Source: Agelas oroides
Lineage: Eukaryota; Porifera; Demospongiae; Agelasida; Agelasidae
Reading direction: 5' to 3'
NCBI GenBank assembly: GCA_949130485.1
Contig: OX422186.1
Span: 2,025,313 to 2,089,312 of the forward strand
Length of the DNA stretch: 64,000 bases
In this document: positions 1 to 10,763 of the stretch, piece by piece
How positions within the stretch are numbered: position 1 is the first letter of the stretch
Layout of the letters: each line of letters opens with the position of its first letter
The notes under the pieces: model-generated
Seen by the model: the letters and a program-made list of their open reading frames with translations, nothing else
Database searches by the model: none
What the model was told of the DNA's origin: nothing
Made by a program: the position numbers and the translations under genes

Positions 1-427
1 CGAAGGCAACCATGAACTATGCAATGTGCAGACCCAAGTGACAATCCTCGAAGAGCTGCTTCTGTCCAAGAAGGAGCACAACTGAACTTGCATGACTGTT
101 GTTCTGTACGAACTACCATTTTAAAATATGGCATGGCACAATGTAGCTGAACCATGGCGGAGGAGTGCATGTATGTGGGCGGGGCAGCGGGTTCTGCACA
201 TTCTACAGGACCTATCCAAAGCTGTTCAAAGTTGGATACTCCAAATAGAACCATCTCCTAGTTTGCTTCAAGGTTCAAAGGTTCAACTCCACCCATTTGT
301 GCATGGCAGTTTGCCAGTTTGAAAGTCGTGCAGAGACTAAGTCCAAAAAGGGTGCTTCAGATAAAAATTTGCATTCCGTAACTGGCTTACGTAGTCATGA
401 TAAATTCCTGAAATTGAATTTCTTACA
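1..427. other. Left edge, no confirmed gene
   Basis: A short open frame at 2-85 on the + strand ends in TGA and has a hydrophilic, coiled-coil-like composition. It could be the tail of a gene lying to the left, but nothing confirms it. The rest of the stretch shows no recognisable domain or repeat. It probably lies in, or upstream of, an intron of the helicase gene, because the first visible helicase exon at 1211 starts in the middle of the domain. Confidence 0.3.
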
Positions 428-726
428 TTACATTGGATCATACGTAGTATTCGAATAATTACCGTACTTCGTGGTTCCTATATCTAGGTCACTGCCACTG
501 CTCCCAATTATTGAACTCAAACTTATCCCCTCTCCTTGAAGTACATCATTGTTTCTCTCTTTCTGTTTTGTATGGCGGGAGTCCAGTTTGTTCACATACT
601 GCATCGCTAGAGTGTTCCAGTACATAACAAAAATGAATGGTTTGCAGGCCACCATGTCTAACTCACTTCTAAGATCAGAAAGCTTTCCTTGCATTTTATC
701 GTAATATTGTGGCTCTCTCTCACTTG
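428..726 (-). CDS. Unrecognised possible terminal exon
   Basis: A minus-strand frame stays open for about 100 codons after a good splice acceptor (CTGTAG, just right of 726) and ends in TAA at 428. The peptide begins EREPQYYDKMQGKL, has a short hydrophobic stretch (FIFVMYW) in the middle, and ends in a serine/glycine-rich tail. I do not recognise a family. The charged, low-repeat composition and the acceptor make a last exon of a minus-strand gene plausible. It would overlap, on the other strand, a region that may be an intron of the helicase gene. No upstream partner exon was identified. Confidence 0.35.
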
Positions 727-1210
727 CTACAGTCCATGCACTCCATATAAAACTTATAAATGGCACTCACAGTTCCTCACTTGATGCCATAGCAAGCTGC
801 TACATATTTTGGAATCCCAGAAATGTGCATTGTTTGAAAAACAAATATCACATACAGGAAACATCAGCTTAAGAGGATATACTTCAACAGATCTGGAGAT
901 GAGAAAATCAAAGTGTCTCATTACCAGATCATTCCTAGGAATGAGGTTTTGAAATAGGAATAGGGAGAGATGAAGTACTTACCACTAGGTTCTTTTCTCC
1001 AAACTAATAACTATTCAACATGTTTAGAACAGTACATCATAAACTGTACGGAAAGAAAATCATTTTAACCAATACTATATACATCATTGCAAACTTGTGT
1101 ACAAATAAGAAAACAGCATTGTCTGTTTCCTTGCATCCAGGCTAGACTTTTTCTTTCGGAAGTAGCATTACATACGTATGTAACACATTTGTATTCTCTC
1201 TTTTGCACAG

Positions 1211-4013
1211 ATGGAGCCTGCAGTTTATTCACCTAAAGCTTGCGAATGTGGGCTGCAGGTCTCTCTCCTCGAGAGGCTGTATGACCATGATATCTACACC
1301 AGTGAAGGGCCAATGCAGAGCTGCAAAACACTGCTAACAGAAAACAGGAGATCTCATAGCAATGTATTTATGAGCACGCCTAATGACTCAGTTACCTTTG
1401 ATTGCTAGAATTGCATGATTGATAGACTGTCATAAAAAAGCTGTGTTTAACCAGGACTGTGATTCAAATTGTAACTGAAATCCCAGTAAACAAAACTATT
1501 TTAGATACCCAAATGCATCATCTATCAAAGATCTTGTGCTGTATGCAAGAGTGGTTATATAGGCAAACATGATCCCTGACTACACTTACTTGCTACAGAT
1601 TCTAGACATACCATCAAAGCTTTTCTACAAGAAACAGCTAAAATGCATCACCAAGTTGGCTCCTGATCGCAGTGGACCAAAGGACATCCCTGCAATCAAA
1701 TTCATTGGTGTGGATGGTCATGAATGGCAGGACAAGGACTCTCCTTCATTCTACAATGATCATGAAGCCATCAAAATTGTGCAACAGGTTAGACAACTCA
1801 AGACTGCTGTTCAATGCTCATTATGGGGCTAACACTTACTACAAAGAACAAATACGTAGCAGTAAATGATTCTGTTGTAATAACAATTGATGTGCCCTTA
1901 TATGTAGGTTCAGCTGTTAGTCTCCAAAGGTCTATATCCAGAAGAAGTTTGTGTGCTGGCATTCTACTCCAAGCAAGTTCGCAAAATCAGGAGTATGCTG
2001 AGAGGAGTCAAGAAACACAAGCTAGCAAATGTTAGTAATTTGTATTTGTGATGATAATTCTAAAATTTTGATCAAATCAGATCTACAGCATTCATTTGTT
2101 GTAAGCAACATCAATCATCTTTGATTTTATTTTAAACCAAAAGTTTAGAGTCACATTCCTTCTCTACATAAAGATAAAGAAACAAGATCGTCCTCAATAT
2201 TGCTTACGTTTCACCTATACCTAACTATCACACGAGTGACTGCTGCAATCTGGTCTCTTTTTTGGCATGGGTGCACGACCTGTGAAACAGTAACGGCATC
2301 CTGGCCTAGTTTGAAACAACCCTAATATTGTGCATAATGAATTGTGTTAAGCTAAGGTTAGCCTCTTTGTCCCTAGTTTTCCCACCTTGCATTTTTCTTT
2401 GTTGTAGGTGACTGTGACCCGTGTAAATGATGTCCAAGGGAAGGAGTTCCGTGCCTTGCTGTTGTCTACTGTTCGCACCTGTACAGCTTCGACTTACTCC
2501 AGCACAGAAAAAGAAGAAGGATTTCTCTCAAATGCCAAAGTACATAATATTATGTAAATATCCCATGTACTATCTATTTGTAGACCACAACATCCAATCA
2601 GGGCATGAGCCTTGAAACAGTGAGTGCTTCATTATCTGTGTCAGCTACCCTCTTCAGCATTGTTGAATCTACTTTGACTGAGTTTAAAATTTCGGTGTAT
2701 AGAGTTCATGGCAGTGATCCCCTTGTTTTGACATTATGCTGTATGAGAATAATTTGATTTTTGTCATTGATATTTGTCAAATCTTTACACACATTTTTTA
2801 AACAGTTGTTCAACACAGCAATCACACGTGCTCGAGAATGGCTGATTGTTGTAGGACATCCAGTGACCTTGTGCACAGTTGGATCCAACAGCCTATGCTG
2901 GATGGAGCTGATAAGAAAATGTCATCAGTTGGGAACATTTGAATACCCCTGTGCAGCCAAATTTGAAGAATTCCTGGGCACTAGACTTGTATCAAGGTGT
3001 GTATAAAGTTAACATTACTCAGCAAAGATGTTTTACACATTTAGGGGGGGGGGGGGGGGGGGGGGAGTGTGAGAAGCTTTCTCAGTGTACGACATATGTA
3101 CTGTAAATTTTCATATTTAGTACCACTATACACGCATGCTTAGTGGACTTTCTAGGTGGACAATTTGAATCAAACATATGATGTCATCTTTCCAGGCAAA
3201 TTCTTGAGAAAAGCAGCAAAAGTAGCTTCTTTGGAATGGTGCAAGACAACTCGGTATGTCTTATGTGTATAATTGTATAATAAAGAAAAGGCACAAAAAT
3301 GTGTTTAGTGTGCTTTCATTTTCACGGACACAGATGAGGCAGGGATGAAGTTTAGCATGCCAATGCCAAGTTAGATGGCAAAGAAGTACATATCAAGTAG
3401 CAAGCAGTAAACCTGCAGATTGTGCATGGGCTCTTGTTCACAACTTCCTTACGTACTATGACACTAGTGCTAGATAGATAGCTGTTTCACACTTTACGTC
3501 AGATACACAGCTGTCCAAAACATTTTCAGTTTCAAGATTATCACCTCACTTCACGTAGAAAACATCAGTGAATTTGTTGTTTCTGTCATCTACAGGCTTC
3601 ATCATCATCTTCCAACTCTAGCACTGACATAAGGTACATCAATCAATAATGTGGGAGGGGGGGGGGGTTACTTATTTAGTATGTATCATGACCAGAACTG
3701 CAGTATAATGGGGAGGAGTAGACGCCATAATATGTTCTTGATTTTCTGGTATTACAACTTGGTAGAGAGGATCAAGTAGTAAAGCAAAAGCGCTGGTAAC
3801 TTGGTCAGTTGGGACTAGCTACAGCAAGCATGCATGGAAATGATTATACCTCTTAATGTTACTGTTATATATAGGCAAAGAATTAACTCAGTATTTGCAG
3901 CGTTTCTTTATCATTTTGAACCTGCTATGTATCCAGTGAGAATATACACCCCGAGAACCAACAAAGTGTAGCCGGAAATGATCAGCCAAAGACTGAAGCC
4001 TCCAAATGCAAAG
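1211..4013 (+). CDS. HELZ-like SF1 helicase C-terminal half (eight exons)
   Basis: The exons are 1211-1363, 1599-1787, 1908-2030, 2408-2539, 2806-2996, 3196-3253, 3596-3633 and 3937-4013. All have GT-AG borders and compatible phases. The translation matches the C-terminal RecA-like lobe of UPF1-like superfamily 1B helicases, closest to HELZ/HELZ2. It starts at the end of the 'DHMQ' region (VSLLERLYDHD), then LLTENRRSHS (motif IV area), DKDSPSFYN, VNDVQGKEFRALLLSTVRT (motif V area) and LFNTAITRAREWLIVVG (motif VI, with the arginine finger). These enzymes unwind RNA or DNA using ATP. The N-terminal lobe with Walker A and B is not in the window. The last two small exons encode a serine-rich linker without a stop, leading in phase into the kinase exon at 4394. 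The intron between 3254 and 3595 and the one after 3633 contain nothing coding that I recognise. Confidence 0.85.
3044..3065 (+). repeat. Poly-G tract (22 G)
   Basis: An uninterrupted run of 22 G lies in the intron after the motif VI exon. Similar runs occur at 3657-3667, 40805-40818 and 56569-56594. Confidence 0.95.
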
Positions 4014-4393
4014 GTATGAAATAGTATAGTATCCTGAACACAGTAATCAGTGGTATACACTTGCTAGAATAACTTCTGTTGTTATTCAACTAGCGTAAAC
4101 AGCTAGATGTACAAACATGAGGAAATGGGTACCTGCAGCCACGTTTAGTTACTTTGTCTTGCAATTTGGAACGTATCAAGAAACAATAACTGCATGCGTA
4201 TGAACACAATTTGTAATATTAATTCAGTGTTCCATAGAATAGCTAGCCACGCTCCCAGGCTCTTCCCTCACGACAGAAATCTGGGCGGGGCCTGGGAAGG
4301 AGGCTAGAGAATAGCCATGAATTTCAATATTTAGGGAAACTTGAATAACGGGTACTGTGATAAACATTAACAGCTGTTACATCTTGTTTCCAG
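4014..4393. other. Intron between helicase and kinase exons, with SCE-type MITE remnant
   Basis: This 380-bp stretch has a donor GTATGA on its left and an acceptor TTTCCAG on its right. It contains a short inverted repeat at about 4243-4312 (GCCACGCTCCCAGGCTCT on one arm, GGCCTGGGAAGGAGGCTA on the other). That repeat belongs to the 'AGCCTCGTTCCCAGG' family seen elsewhere in the window. Confidence 0.6.
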
Positions 4394-6066
4394 CAGAAGC
4401 AGAAGGTGGAAGTGGCTCCATGAGGCCACCATCCTCAGATGAGTGTAAGATTGACGATGATTTAATCATTAAAAAGAAGGCTATTGGAGGTGGTGCATTT
4501 GGCAGTGTTTTCAAAGGAAGACTTGGTGATCAACCATGTGCTGTAAAAATGTTACACCCTCATGTTCTTCAACTTTTCCGCTCACTTGAAACCACTGTAC
4601 AAGATGAATCATTAAGAAGGTTTCTGGAAGAGTGCAAGATCTTGGAGCGTTTTCAACATCCCAATGTAGTGAGGCATTTGAGTAGCCGCACAGACCCCCA
4701 ATCCAACCTTCCGATCCTTGTGATGGAACTTATGGATGAGAGTTTGACACACTTTCTTGAAGTCACAAAGAACTCCTCCAATCCTCTTTCACTTCATACA
4801 GAGGCTAGCCTTTCTTTCAACATTGCTTCAGCACTTCAGTTCCTCCATTCTGAGAACATTGTTCATCGTGACCTTTGCAGTGACAATGTGCTAGCCTTTC
4901 TTTCAACATTGCTTCAGCACTTCAGTTCCTCCATTCTGAGAACATTGTTCATCGTGACCTTTGCAGTGACAATGTGCTAGCCTTTCTTTCAACATTGCTT
5001 CAGCACTTCAGTTCCTCCATTCCGAGAACATTGTTCATCGTGACCTTTGCAGTGACAATGTGCTAGCCTTTCTTTCAACATTGCTTCAGCACTTCAGTTC
5101 CTCCATTCCGAGAACATTGTTCATCGTGACCTTTGCAGTGACAATGTGCTAGCCTTTCTTTCAACATTGCTTCAGCACTTCAGTTCCTCCATTCTGAGAA
5201 CATTGTTCATCGTGACCTTTGCAGTGACAATGTGCTAGCCTTTCTTTCAACATTGCTTCAGCACTTCAGTTCCTCCATTCCGAGAACATTGTTCATCGTG
5301 ACCTTTGCAGTGACAATGTGCTAGCCTTTCTTTCAACATTGCTTCAGCACTTCAGTTCCTCCATTCCGAGAACATTGTTCATCGTGACCTTTGCAGTGAC
5401 AATGTGCTAGCCTTTCTTTCAACATTGCTTCAGCACTTCAGTTCCTCCATTCTGAGAACATTGTTCATCGTGACCTTTGCAGTGACAATGTGCTAGCCTT
5501 TCTTTCAACATTGCTTCAGCACTTCAGTTCCTCCATTCTGAGAACATTGTTCATCGTGACCTTTGCAGTGACAATGTGCTAGCCTTTCTTTCAACATTGC
5601 TTCAGCACTTCAGTTCCTCCATTCTGAGAACATTGTTCATCGTGACCTTTGCAGTGACAATGTGCTTCTACTGCGGACTGAAGAAACTCCCATTGCTAAG
5701 ATTTCTGACTTTGGAATGTCAAAAATACTTGATCCCGATCACTGCAGGTCACTTACTACACTTGGTCACAGAGAAGCACATTTGCCTCCAGAAGCTCGCA
5801 AGATTGCTTCTAAGGACTATGATTCCAGTCTTGATATATTTTCGTTTGGAGTTGTAGTTGTCCAGATAGTGACGAAATCTAATCAGATCATTCATGCAGG
5901 TGACCGTGATGCTCTTATCAAGCAAATCGAAGAAACCCATCCACTTTGCAGTCTTATTCATGAGTGTGTTCAACTTGAAAAAGAAAAACGTCCGAATGCT
6001 ATGGAAATTCACCACAATCTTGAAACAAAAGTTAGGAGTTTCGAAACAGACGCATTTGCCTGCTAA
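4394..6066 (+). CDS. TKL-type protein kinase domain exon, interrupted by repeat
   Basis: After a CAG acceptor the frame encodes a linker (PPSSDECKIDDD) and then a whole kinase domain. The glycine loop is GGGAFGSVFKG, the ATP-anchoring lysine is in CAVKML, and the glutamate helix is EECKILERF. The catalytic loop is HRDLCSDNV, the metal-binding motif is DFGMSK, and the activation segment reads LPPEA followed by SLDIFSFG. A conserved arginine sits near the end in EKRPNA. The frame stops with TAA at 6066. The features suit an active serine/threonine or tyrosine-kinase-like enzyme of the TKL group. The exon is split after SDNV by ten 86-bp repeat copies (4804-5663). Reading through the second copy meets a TAG at 4978. 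The full domain is recovered only if the nine extra copies are absent from the transcript. It may therefore be a broken allele, an assembly error, or an expansion bypassed by splicing. Confidence 0.8.
4804..5663 (+). repeat. Minisatellite: 10 x 86 bp inside the kinase exon
   Basis: Ten near-identical copies start at 4804, 4890, 4976, 5062, 5148, 5234, 5320, 5406, 5492 and 5578. The unit is the coding segment from the helix before the catalytic loop to SDNV, so the array arose from the exon itself. The only variant seen is C or T in ATTCTGAG/ATTCCGAG. In order it reads T T C C T C C T T T, so copies 2-4 and 5-7 look like a duplicated three-unit block. The extra length is 774 bp, a multiple of three, but 86 is not, so the frame rotates and stops appear. 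Confidence 0.97.
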
Positions 6067-6954
6067 ATTTTGACACACATTTACACTACACTGTACTGTG
6101 TTTCAAATCTTTAAGCCAGCATGCATCACTACTCTTTAACAACACATGCATTAGCCCAAGAGCTCTTTTTAATCTTAGACCTGAACTGCTTTTGTCATTA
6201 GTGTTTTTAGGGTAAAAATTAATCATGGGATAGTGCTGAGATATTATATTTTCTTTTCTTGCGTATATGGCTAGTTGAACAAGGTTAAGTTAATCGACAA
6301 ATGACTCTTGAGTGTGCAATTGCATACTACTGGGCGGGCCTTGCACATGCTCAACCATGCTTGTCCTGGCAACTGCCCTTGTACTCATCGTTAGGCATTG
6401 CAGCAATTACAATCATGGGCACTAGGTGTTGTGAGCATAGTGCACCCCTTCAACGTTTTGCGTCTGCACATTGCAAGATCACATGAAATCACTGTACTTA
6501 CTGTTAGTCATTGCAGCTATCTTTTCGCCTGCATTTACTCAAATGCTTTCCCACTATGTACCCAACCCTTTTCAGACTACTTTTCTCCGATCACCCGTAG
6601 TAATTCACCCCCAAGCCTTAGACAATGTGTAATAATTATAGTAGGGGACAAGCTAATTATTTGATGCATGTGCACAATGCTGGTGAACTAGCCCTGTAAT
6701 TGAGCAGTTCTAGCCTTCCCTTAGGCCCAGCTCATTCCCCACAGGAAAGGAGTGGTGTACAATACTTGGGTTGCAACCAGCAACCCTGTACATATTGTAG
6801 CATAGGTCCGATTTTCAAGCTATGCAATGCTGAGATTCCTGCTCCGCAATGTCCACACTCATGCTAATTACAAGTCCAGACAGAAGCTACAAGAGACATT
6901 TTATGGTGAGATGCAAATTTCAGGTGCATAAGATGTTAAAGGGATAACTAATAA
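6067..6954. other. Downstream flank, no gene seen
   Basis: The short open frames here are dispersed and have no recognisable domain. No clear AATAAA signal was seen close to the kinase stop. The stretch ends at the edge of the DIRS-like element. Confidence 0.5.
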
Positions 6955-7150
6955 TATTACAATGATCCGAAGGATCTGAAGTAAAATTAGAATTCCACTA
7001 TATAGTGGCAAGGCAGATATATGACAATGTAGTTGGCCTCAGTATAATGATATTCACAGCAAGTTCAAAGATTATATATGTCATTTCCTAAAGAGATTGC
7101 ATCTCGTGACTTCTTTGGCCTTAATTTTGCTTACGAGTATGAGACAAGCA
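6955..7150 (-). repeat. DIRS inverted terminal repeat (3' side of element)
   Basis: The stretch 6991-7135 is the inverse of 11035-11177, sharing blocks such as AAGTTCAAAGATTAT and TGTCATTTCCTAAAG. It carries an extra outer extension of about 30 bp (AATGATCCGAAGGAT) not seen at the other end. Unequal ends of this sort are known in DIRS-1. Confidence 0.8.
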
Positions 7151-7412
7151 AGGGTATTATTTTCCGAGGTAACAGATAACCTCTTCATCTATGCAGAAGC
7201 CAACTGAGAAGCCACTGAAAGAAAGGGTACTACCGGCTCAAATATGTATACATAAGTGAATATGTATGTCACAAAGAGGGTCCTTGCCACTATAGCTATA
7301 ACTCTGCGTGTCTCTTTCCAACAAAAAATAGATCCTAGTAGTAAAGGGAAAATAATATATCACGGGGGGCAAATAAATAACCTCCACTGAATGAGGTGGG
7401 CAGGGTTGTCAT

Positions 7413-7522
7413 ATGTTTGCCTTGCCACTAGTGGAAGTCCAATTTTACTTCACATCCTTCGGATCATTGCAAATTTATTAATTCCATGTCGTGGCAAGGC
7501 TGCACATATGACAATGTATTGT
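7413..7522 (-). repeat. DIRS internal complementary region
   Basis: The left half (about 7413-7475, with TTACTTCACATCCTTCGG) is the reverse complement of the 6955-7025 end. The right half (7480-7520, with CCATGTCGTGGCAAGG) is the reverse complement of the 11140-11178 end. The two element ends are therefore represented side by side, as at a circle junction. Confidence 0.8.
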
Positions 7523-8560
7523 TTGAAGGTGTATATAATGTGTAAAAGTGTACCTTAAGATTTGAGGATAAATCGATCATTTGTAATCTGCTTATGATAG
7601 AACCAGTTGAACTCCTGGTCCATCCAGCAGTTGCCAATATGTCACTTATGGTAACCTCTTTGTCACATGCTGATGTCAAGGCAGTGTGATTCAAGTGTCC
7701 TTTAAAACTATTACTGTCAACTCTAGCATCTGCCAAAGTCTCCTTAACCCATTGGGAATTGATGCTGATGGAACTGGATTGTAAGCTGTGAGCTGTTCAC
7801 TTGAAGTCTGGCTGTCTTTCCTACATACACGTCCAAAGTTTGCACTGGGCTCAGTGAATCCACCTCACTGAATGCCCTAAAGAAAACCTCTCTTGGGGTC
7901 CTGATCAACACGTTCTTGTCAGACCTGGTATAACAAACTTGATATCCACTCCAGTAGATTGTTTGAATTATTATCCAAAGCTAGCATGTCAGAAGCCCTA
8001 CTTACATTTGCACAGAGCAAGTAAAGTTAGTAGCTTCATGGAGAGTTCTTTTAGCATTAACTCAGAGGTTGGTTTCCCAGTCTGCAAAATGTCACACAAC
8101 TAAAGATACGTCCCAGCTCTGTTGGTATCTGGGTGCTGGAGGGATTCATTAAAATCTCTGTAACAAGCGACAAACGATTAGATGCTGCCTAACTGGTCTT
8201 CCATTAAAATGGTGAAAAGTGGCTAAGAGAGGTGATTGACAGAAATTCAGTGTAGTATGTTGCTTGCCTTCACGAAATTGCTCAGTCAAAAAGTCTAAAA
8301 GGTCCGATAGATGACGGAAAGGGATTGGTATTTGCTCTATCACACCAAAGTACCCACTTTACCGGTACTAATGAGTAAGATTTCTCGGTGCTTTTCCTCC
8401 ATGCTGCCAAAAATGATTCTGAAAGATTCATCTGAAATTCCTTATTCCTATATACTTGTCCTGAAACTCTGTAAGTGGCCAGGTACAGGCTGTTTTGCTC
8501 TATCAATGGGTGTGTTTCTCCCATTGGATTGAGATGATCTCCATGAAAACCGACCACAAG
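7464..8560 (-). pseudogene. DIRS tyrosine recombinase remnant
   Basis: The segment at 8343-8149 and its continuation in the neighbouring frame (8557-8282) match the N-terminal core-binding part of DIRS/phage-type tyrosine recombinases (ESFLAAWRKSTEKSYSL, then DFLTEQFREGK). The segment at 7736-7464 matches the C-terminal catalytic part around the final active-site region (DILATAGWTRSST). The expected histidine-x-x-arginine is degraded (HTALT). The parts lie in different frames with stops between, so the recombinase is inactive. In an intact element it integrates the circular cDNA. Confidence 0.7.
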
Positions 8561-8589
8561 ATTGAACGGTCGAAAGAATTGTAAACCAT

Positions 8590-9330
8590 GTCTGATTGTG
8601 TCACACTGGTACTATCAGCATTAATTCCCTCACCTGTTCCTGCTCCAACTTCCAAAGGCATCTCCCTATCAGAGCAAATGGAGGGAAAGCATAGGGTCTC
8701 ATGTCCGTGCTTATGGGTCGGGTCTGAAGCTGAAATAATGAGGGAGCTGTCTGTTGTGCCATGCTGCAAAAAGGTCTACATTGTAAAGGCCCCATACTTT
8801 TGAAGTTGACTGAAAACTTCCTTATCTAGCCTCCAGTCACTCAGCTTGAAACTCTGCCTAAACTCTGAATCCACCATTGTGTTATACACTCCCAGGATGT
8901 GTTCTGCATGGATTGTTACTCCACAAGCCAAACACAACTTCAAATCTCTATCGCCAAATCTGACAGTACTTTTGAATGAGTTCCGCCTTTGTGGTTTATG
9001 TACGCAATGGCTGACAAATTGTCAAGTAGGAACAGCATGTGGATATTCTGCCTCCTTGAATCCAAAGTCTGTGAGGCTAGTAGCTAAGGCTGCTTTCATC
9101 TCTAGGCAGTTTATGTTAGCTGTTCTTGTCCTGAGTCCACATTCCCCCTGTACTGCTTGCCTGGTCTGTTGCTTCCCAACCAGATTTTGAGGCATCTGTT
9201 GTCAATACTGTTTTCAAAGAGGCCTGGGCAACTGGACAACTGTTGGATCCCCCACCAGAGGAGATCTGCTTCTGCCTCAATCTTTGTCGACAAGAATCAT
9301 GCGATTGTAATCTCCTTGTAAAATCTGCAG
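8590..9330 (-). pseudogene. DIRS RNase H remnant
   Basis: Translating the minus strand near 9212-9120 gives LTTDASKSGWEA followed by STGGMW. This is the usual RNase H signature of DIRS elements (T-D-A-S..GW....TGG.W). Upstream, EADLLWWGIQQL fits the preceding DIRS segment, and downstream YAFPPFALIGRCL fits the conserved C-terminal part. The pieces fall into several frames with stops. No reverse transcriptase YxDD box was found, so most of that domain appears deleted. Confidence 0.65.
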
Positions 9331-9384
9331 AGCTCTTGTCTAATGCCTTTTGGTTCTTGGTTGGCTACTGGTATGAAGGTAGGT

Positions 9385-9837
9385 TCAGCAGCCGTAGGGG
9401 CAGAGGTAGTGCTGTTTTGAGGGGGCACTGCTATTAGGATTACCACCCATATGATGTGGATACATTGTTGGGATCAAGCCATACTGGAAACCTGCGAAGA
9501 GGTTAGTCCTCAATTGTGAGGAGCTTAAACCAAGCATACTAGTGCTCTGTGCCATTTCAATATACCACGGACCAGGTGACGTTGGGAAGAAGCAAGGTTC
9601 TTGGACATAAAAAGGAAGAGGGAGGGAGGGAGCATTATATTTGCTGGTAACAGGACTGTGTGGTAGTGCCAGAGGACATTCAATATACCAAACCCAGCTG
9701 ATAACAGGACTGTGTGGTAGTGCCAGAGGGCATTCAATACCAAGCCCAGCTGATAATAGGACTCTTTCGTTGTGCCAGAGGGCATTCAATACCATGTCCA
9801 GCTGATAACAAGACTGTGTGGTAGTGCCAGAGGACAT
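9385..9837 (-). CDS. Open frame with repeats, possible gag region of the DIRS element
   Basis: This 150-codon minus-strand frame overlaps the 52-54-bp tandem repeats, so its N-terminal half is repetitive (ALPHSPVISW-like). The C-terminal half is proline, glycine and asparagine rich (PTMYPHHMGGNPNS). Its position before the RNase H would suit gag. No zinc knuckle or known domain is visible, so the assignment rests on location only. Confidence 0.25.
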   Translation of the reverse strand: MSSGTTTQSCYQLDMVLNALWHNERVLLSAGLGIECPLALPHSPVISWVWYIECPLALPHSPVTSKYNAPSLPLPFYVQEPCFFPTSPGPWYIEMAQSTSMLGLSSSQLRTNLFAGFQYGLIPTMYPHHMGGNPNSSAPSKQHYLCPYGC

Positions 9838-9980
9838 TCAATACCAAGTCCAGGGCCAGATCCACAGCTAACAATGTCTGGGAGCACACTGACAAGGTCT
9901 TCAGGTGACATATTGGAACTGACTGATAGCAGGCCGGCTTTGGTAGTGCCAGAGGGCATTCAATACCATGCCACCATTCT
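9658..9980 (+). repeat. Tandem repeat, about 52-54 bp, four to five copies
   Basis: The words TGGTAGTGCCAGAGG and CATTCAATACCA recur, with the core TGCCAG at 9667, 9721, 9773, 9825 and again near 9946. Spacing is 54, 52 and 52 bp, followed by a disrupted copy. Confidence 0.85.
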
Positions 9981-10130
9981 GCATCCGTACCTCGTGATAG
10001 GACTCCTGGTTTCCAGGGAATACGGGGAGCAATTTGGGCACCGCCATCCGTATTGTCGCTTGCAGCACTGACTGCCTCGAGACGTTGGTTTGCCCCATCA
10101 GCATTCCACCTCTACTATCTATGGTGTTAC

Positions 10131-10763
10131 GACTCAGTGTCACGAGATCAATTCTCACAAGAATAATTGCCACCAGATCAACTCTCATGAGATCAACTTG
10201 TCACGAGATTAACTCTCGTGAGATCAATTTGCCACGAAATCAACTCAATTTCTTATGTTGAATAAAACAAACGAACATGAAACACATGAACTTAACCTAA
10301 AGTCCTGTTTGATATTTATGGCATGTAGATAATCATTAAGGCTGTATTGTCCCTTACTCATTGAGGATACCAGCTTCTTTGCCTTATTTGATGCCTGATC
10401 TTGTGGACGATTGTGTTCAGTGCATGTGACATCAACAGCCTCACCAACAGATGTAGCTGTTCCTTTGCACCCAGGCTTGTGAAACTTGCATCTCCAAAAC
10501 ACTTACCTTCTTTGAGGTTTGAGGTATATGCTGGCCATGCTGGTTTTGTACTGATTAATTTGAGTTCAACAAGATCAAAACTATTTCAACAAGATCAAAA
10601 ACATTTTGTTAAGTGTTCAAAGTAACCTTTTTTCAACCTAAAATTTTTTTTTGCTTTTGCGGCAAATTGATCTTGTGAGAGTTGATCTCATGACAAGTTG
10701 ATCTCATGAGAGTTCATCTGGCGGCAATTGATCTCGTGAGAATTGATCTCGTGAGAGGAAGCC
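10131..10763. mobile_element. MULE-like element with about 120-bp terminal inverted repeats
   Basis: The ends are inverted copies built from a CACGAGATCAATTCTCAC motif (left 10131-10255, right 10640-10763). The element is flanked on both sides by the same 8-bp word GGTGTTAC (10123-10130 and 10764-10771), which is a target-site duplication of the size Mutator-like elements make. Each long terminal repeat is itself a series of related palindromic GAGATCAA words. It sits inside the DIRS element and so inserted later. Confidence 0.8.
10245..10502 (-). CDS. FLYWCH-type zinc finger fragment in MULE-like element
   Basis: The frame encodes WRCKFHKPGCKGTA followed by TCTEHNRP. This has the spacing of a FLYWCH finger (tryptophan-arginine-cysteine, cysteine-lysine-glycine, then histidine-asparagine). 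FLYWCH fingers bind DNA and often precede Mutator-like transposases. The start of the finger is missing and no DDE catalytic domain follows, so this is a remnant carried by a non-autonomous copy. Confidence 0.65.
   Translation of the reverse strand: MFWRCKFHKPGCKGTATSVGEAVDVTCTEHNRPQDQASNKAKKLVSSMSKGQYSLNDYLHAINIKQDFRLSSCVSCSFVLFNIRN

Noticed and set aside
4887..5663. Splicing out of the extra 86-bp copies using sites within the unit
   Set aside because: The GCA|GTGACA donor and TTTGCAG acceptor found in the unit would remove 775 bases and shift the frame, so they do not restore the kinase.
9772..10071. 99-codon + strand frame
   Set aside because: It reads through the 52-54-bp tandem repeats on the non-coding strand of the DIRS element; the frame is a by-product of the repeat.
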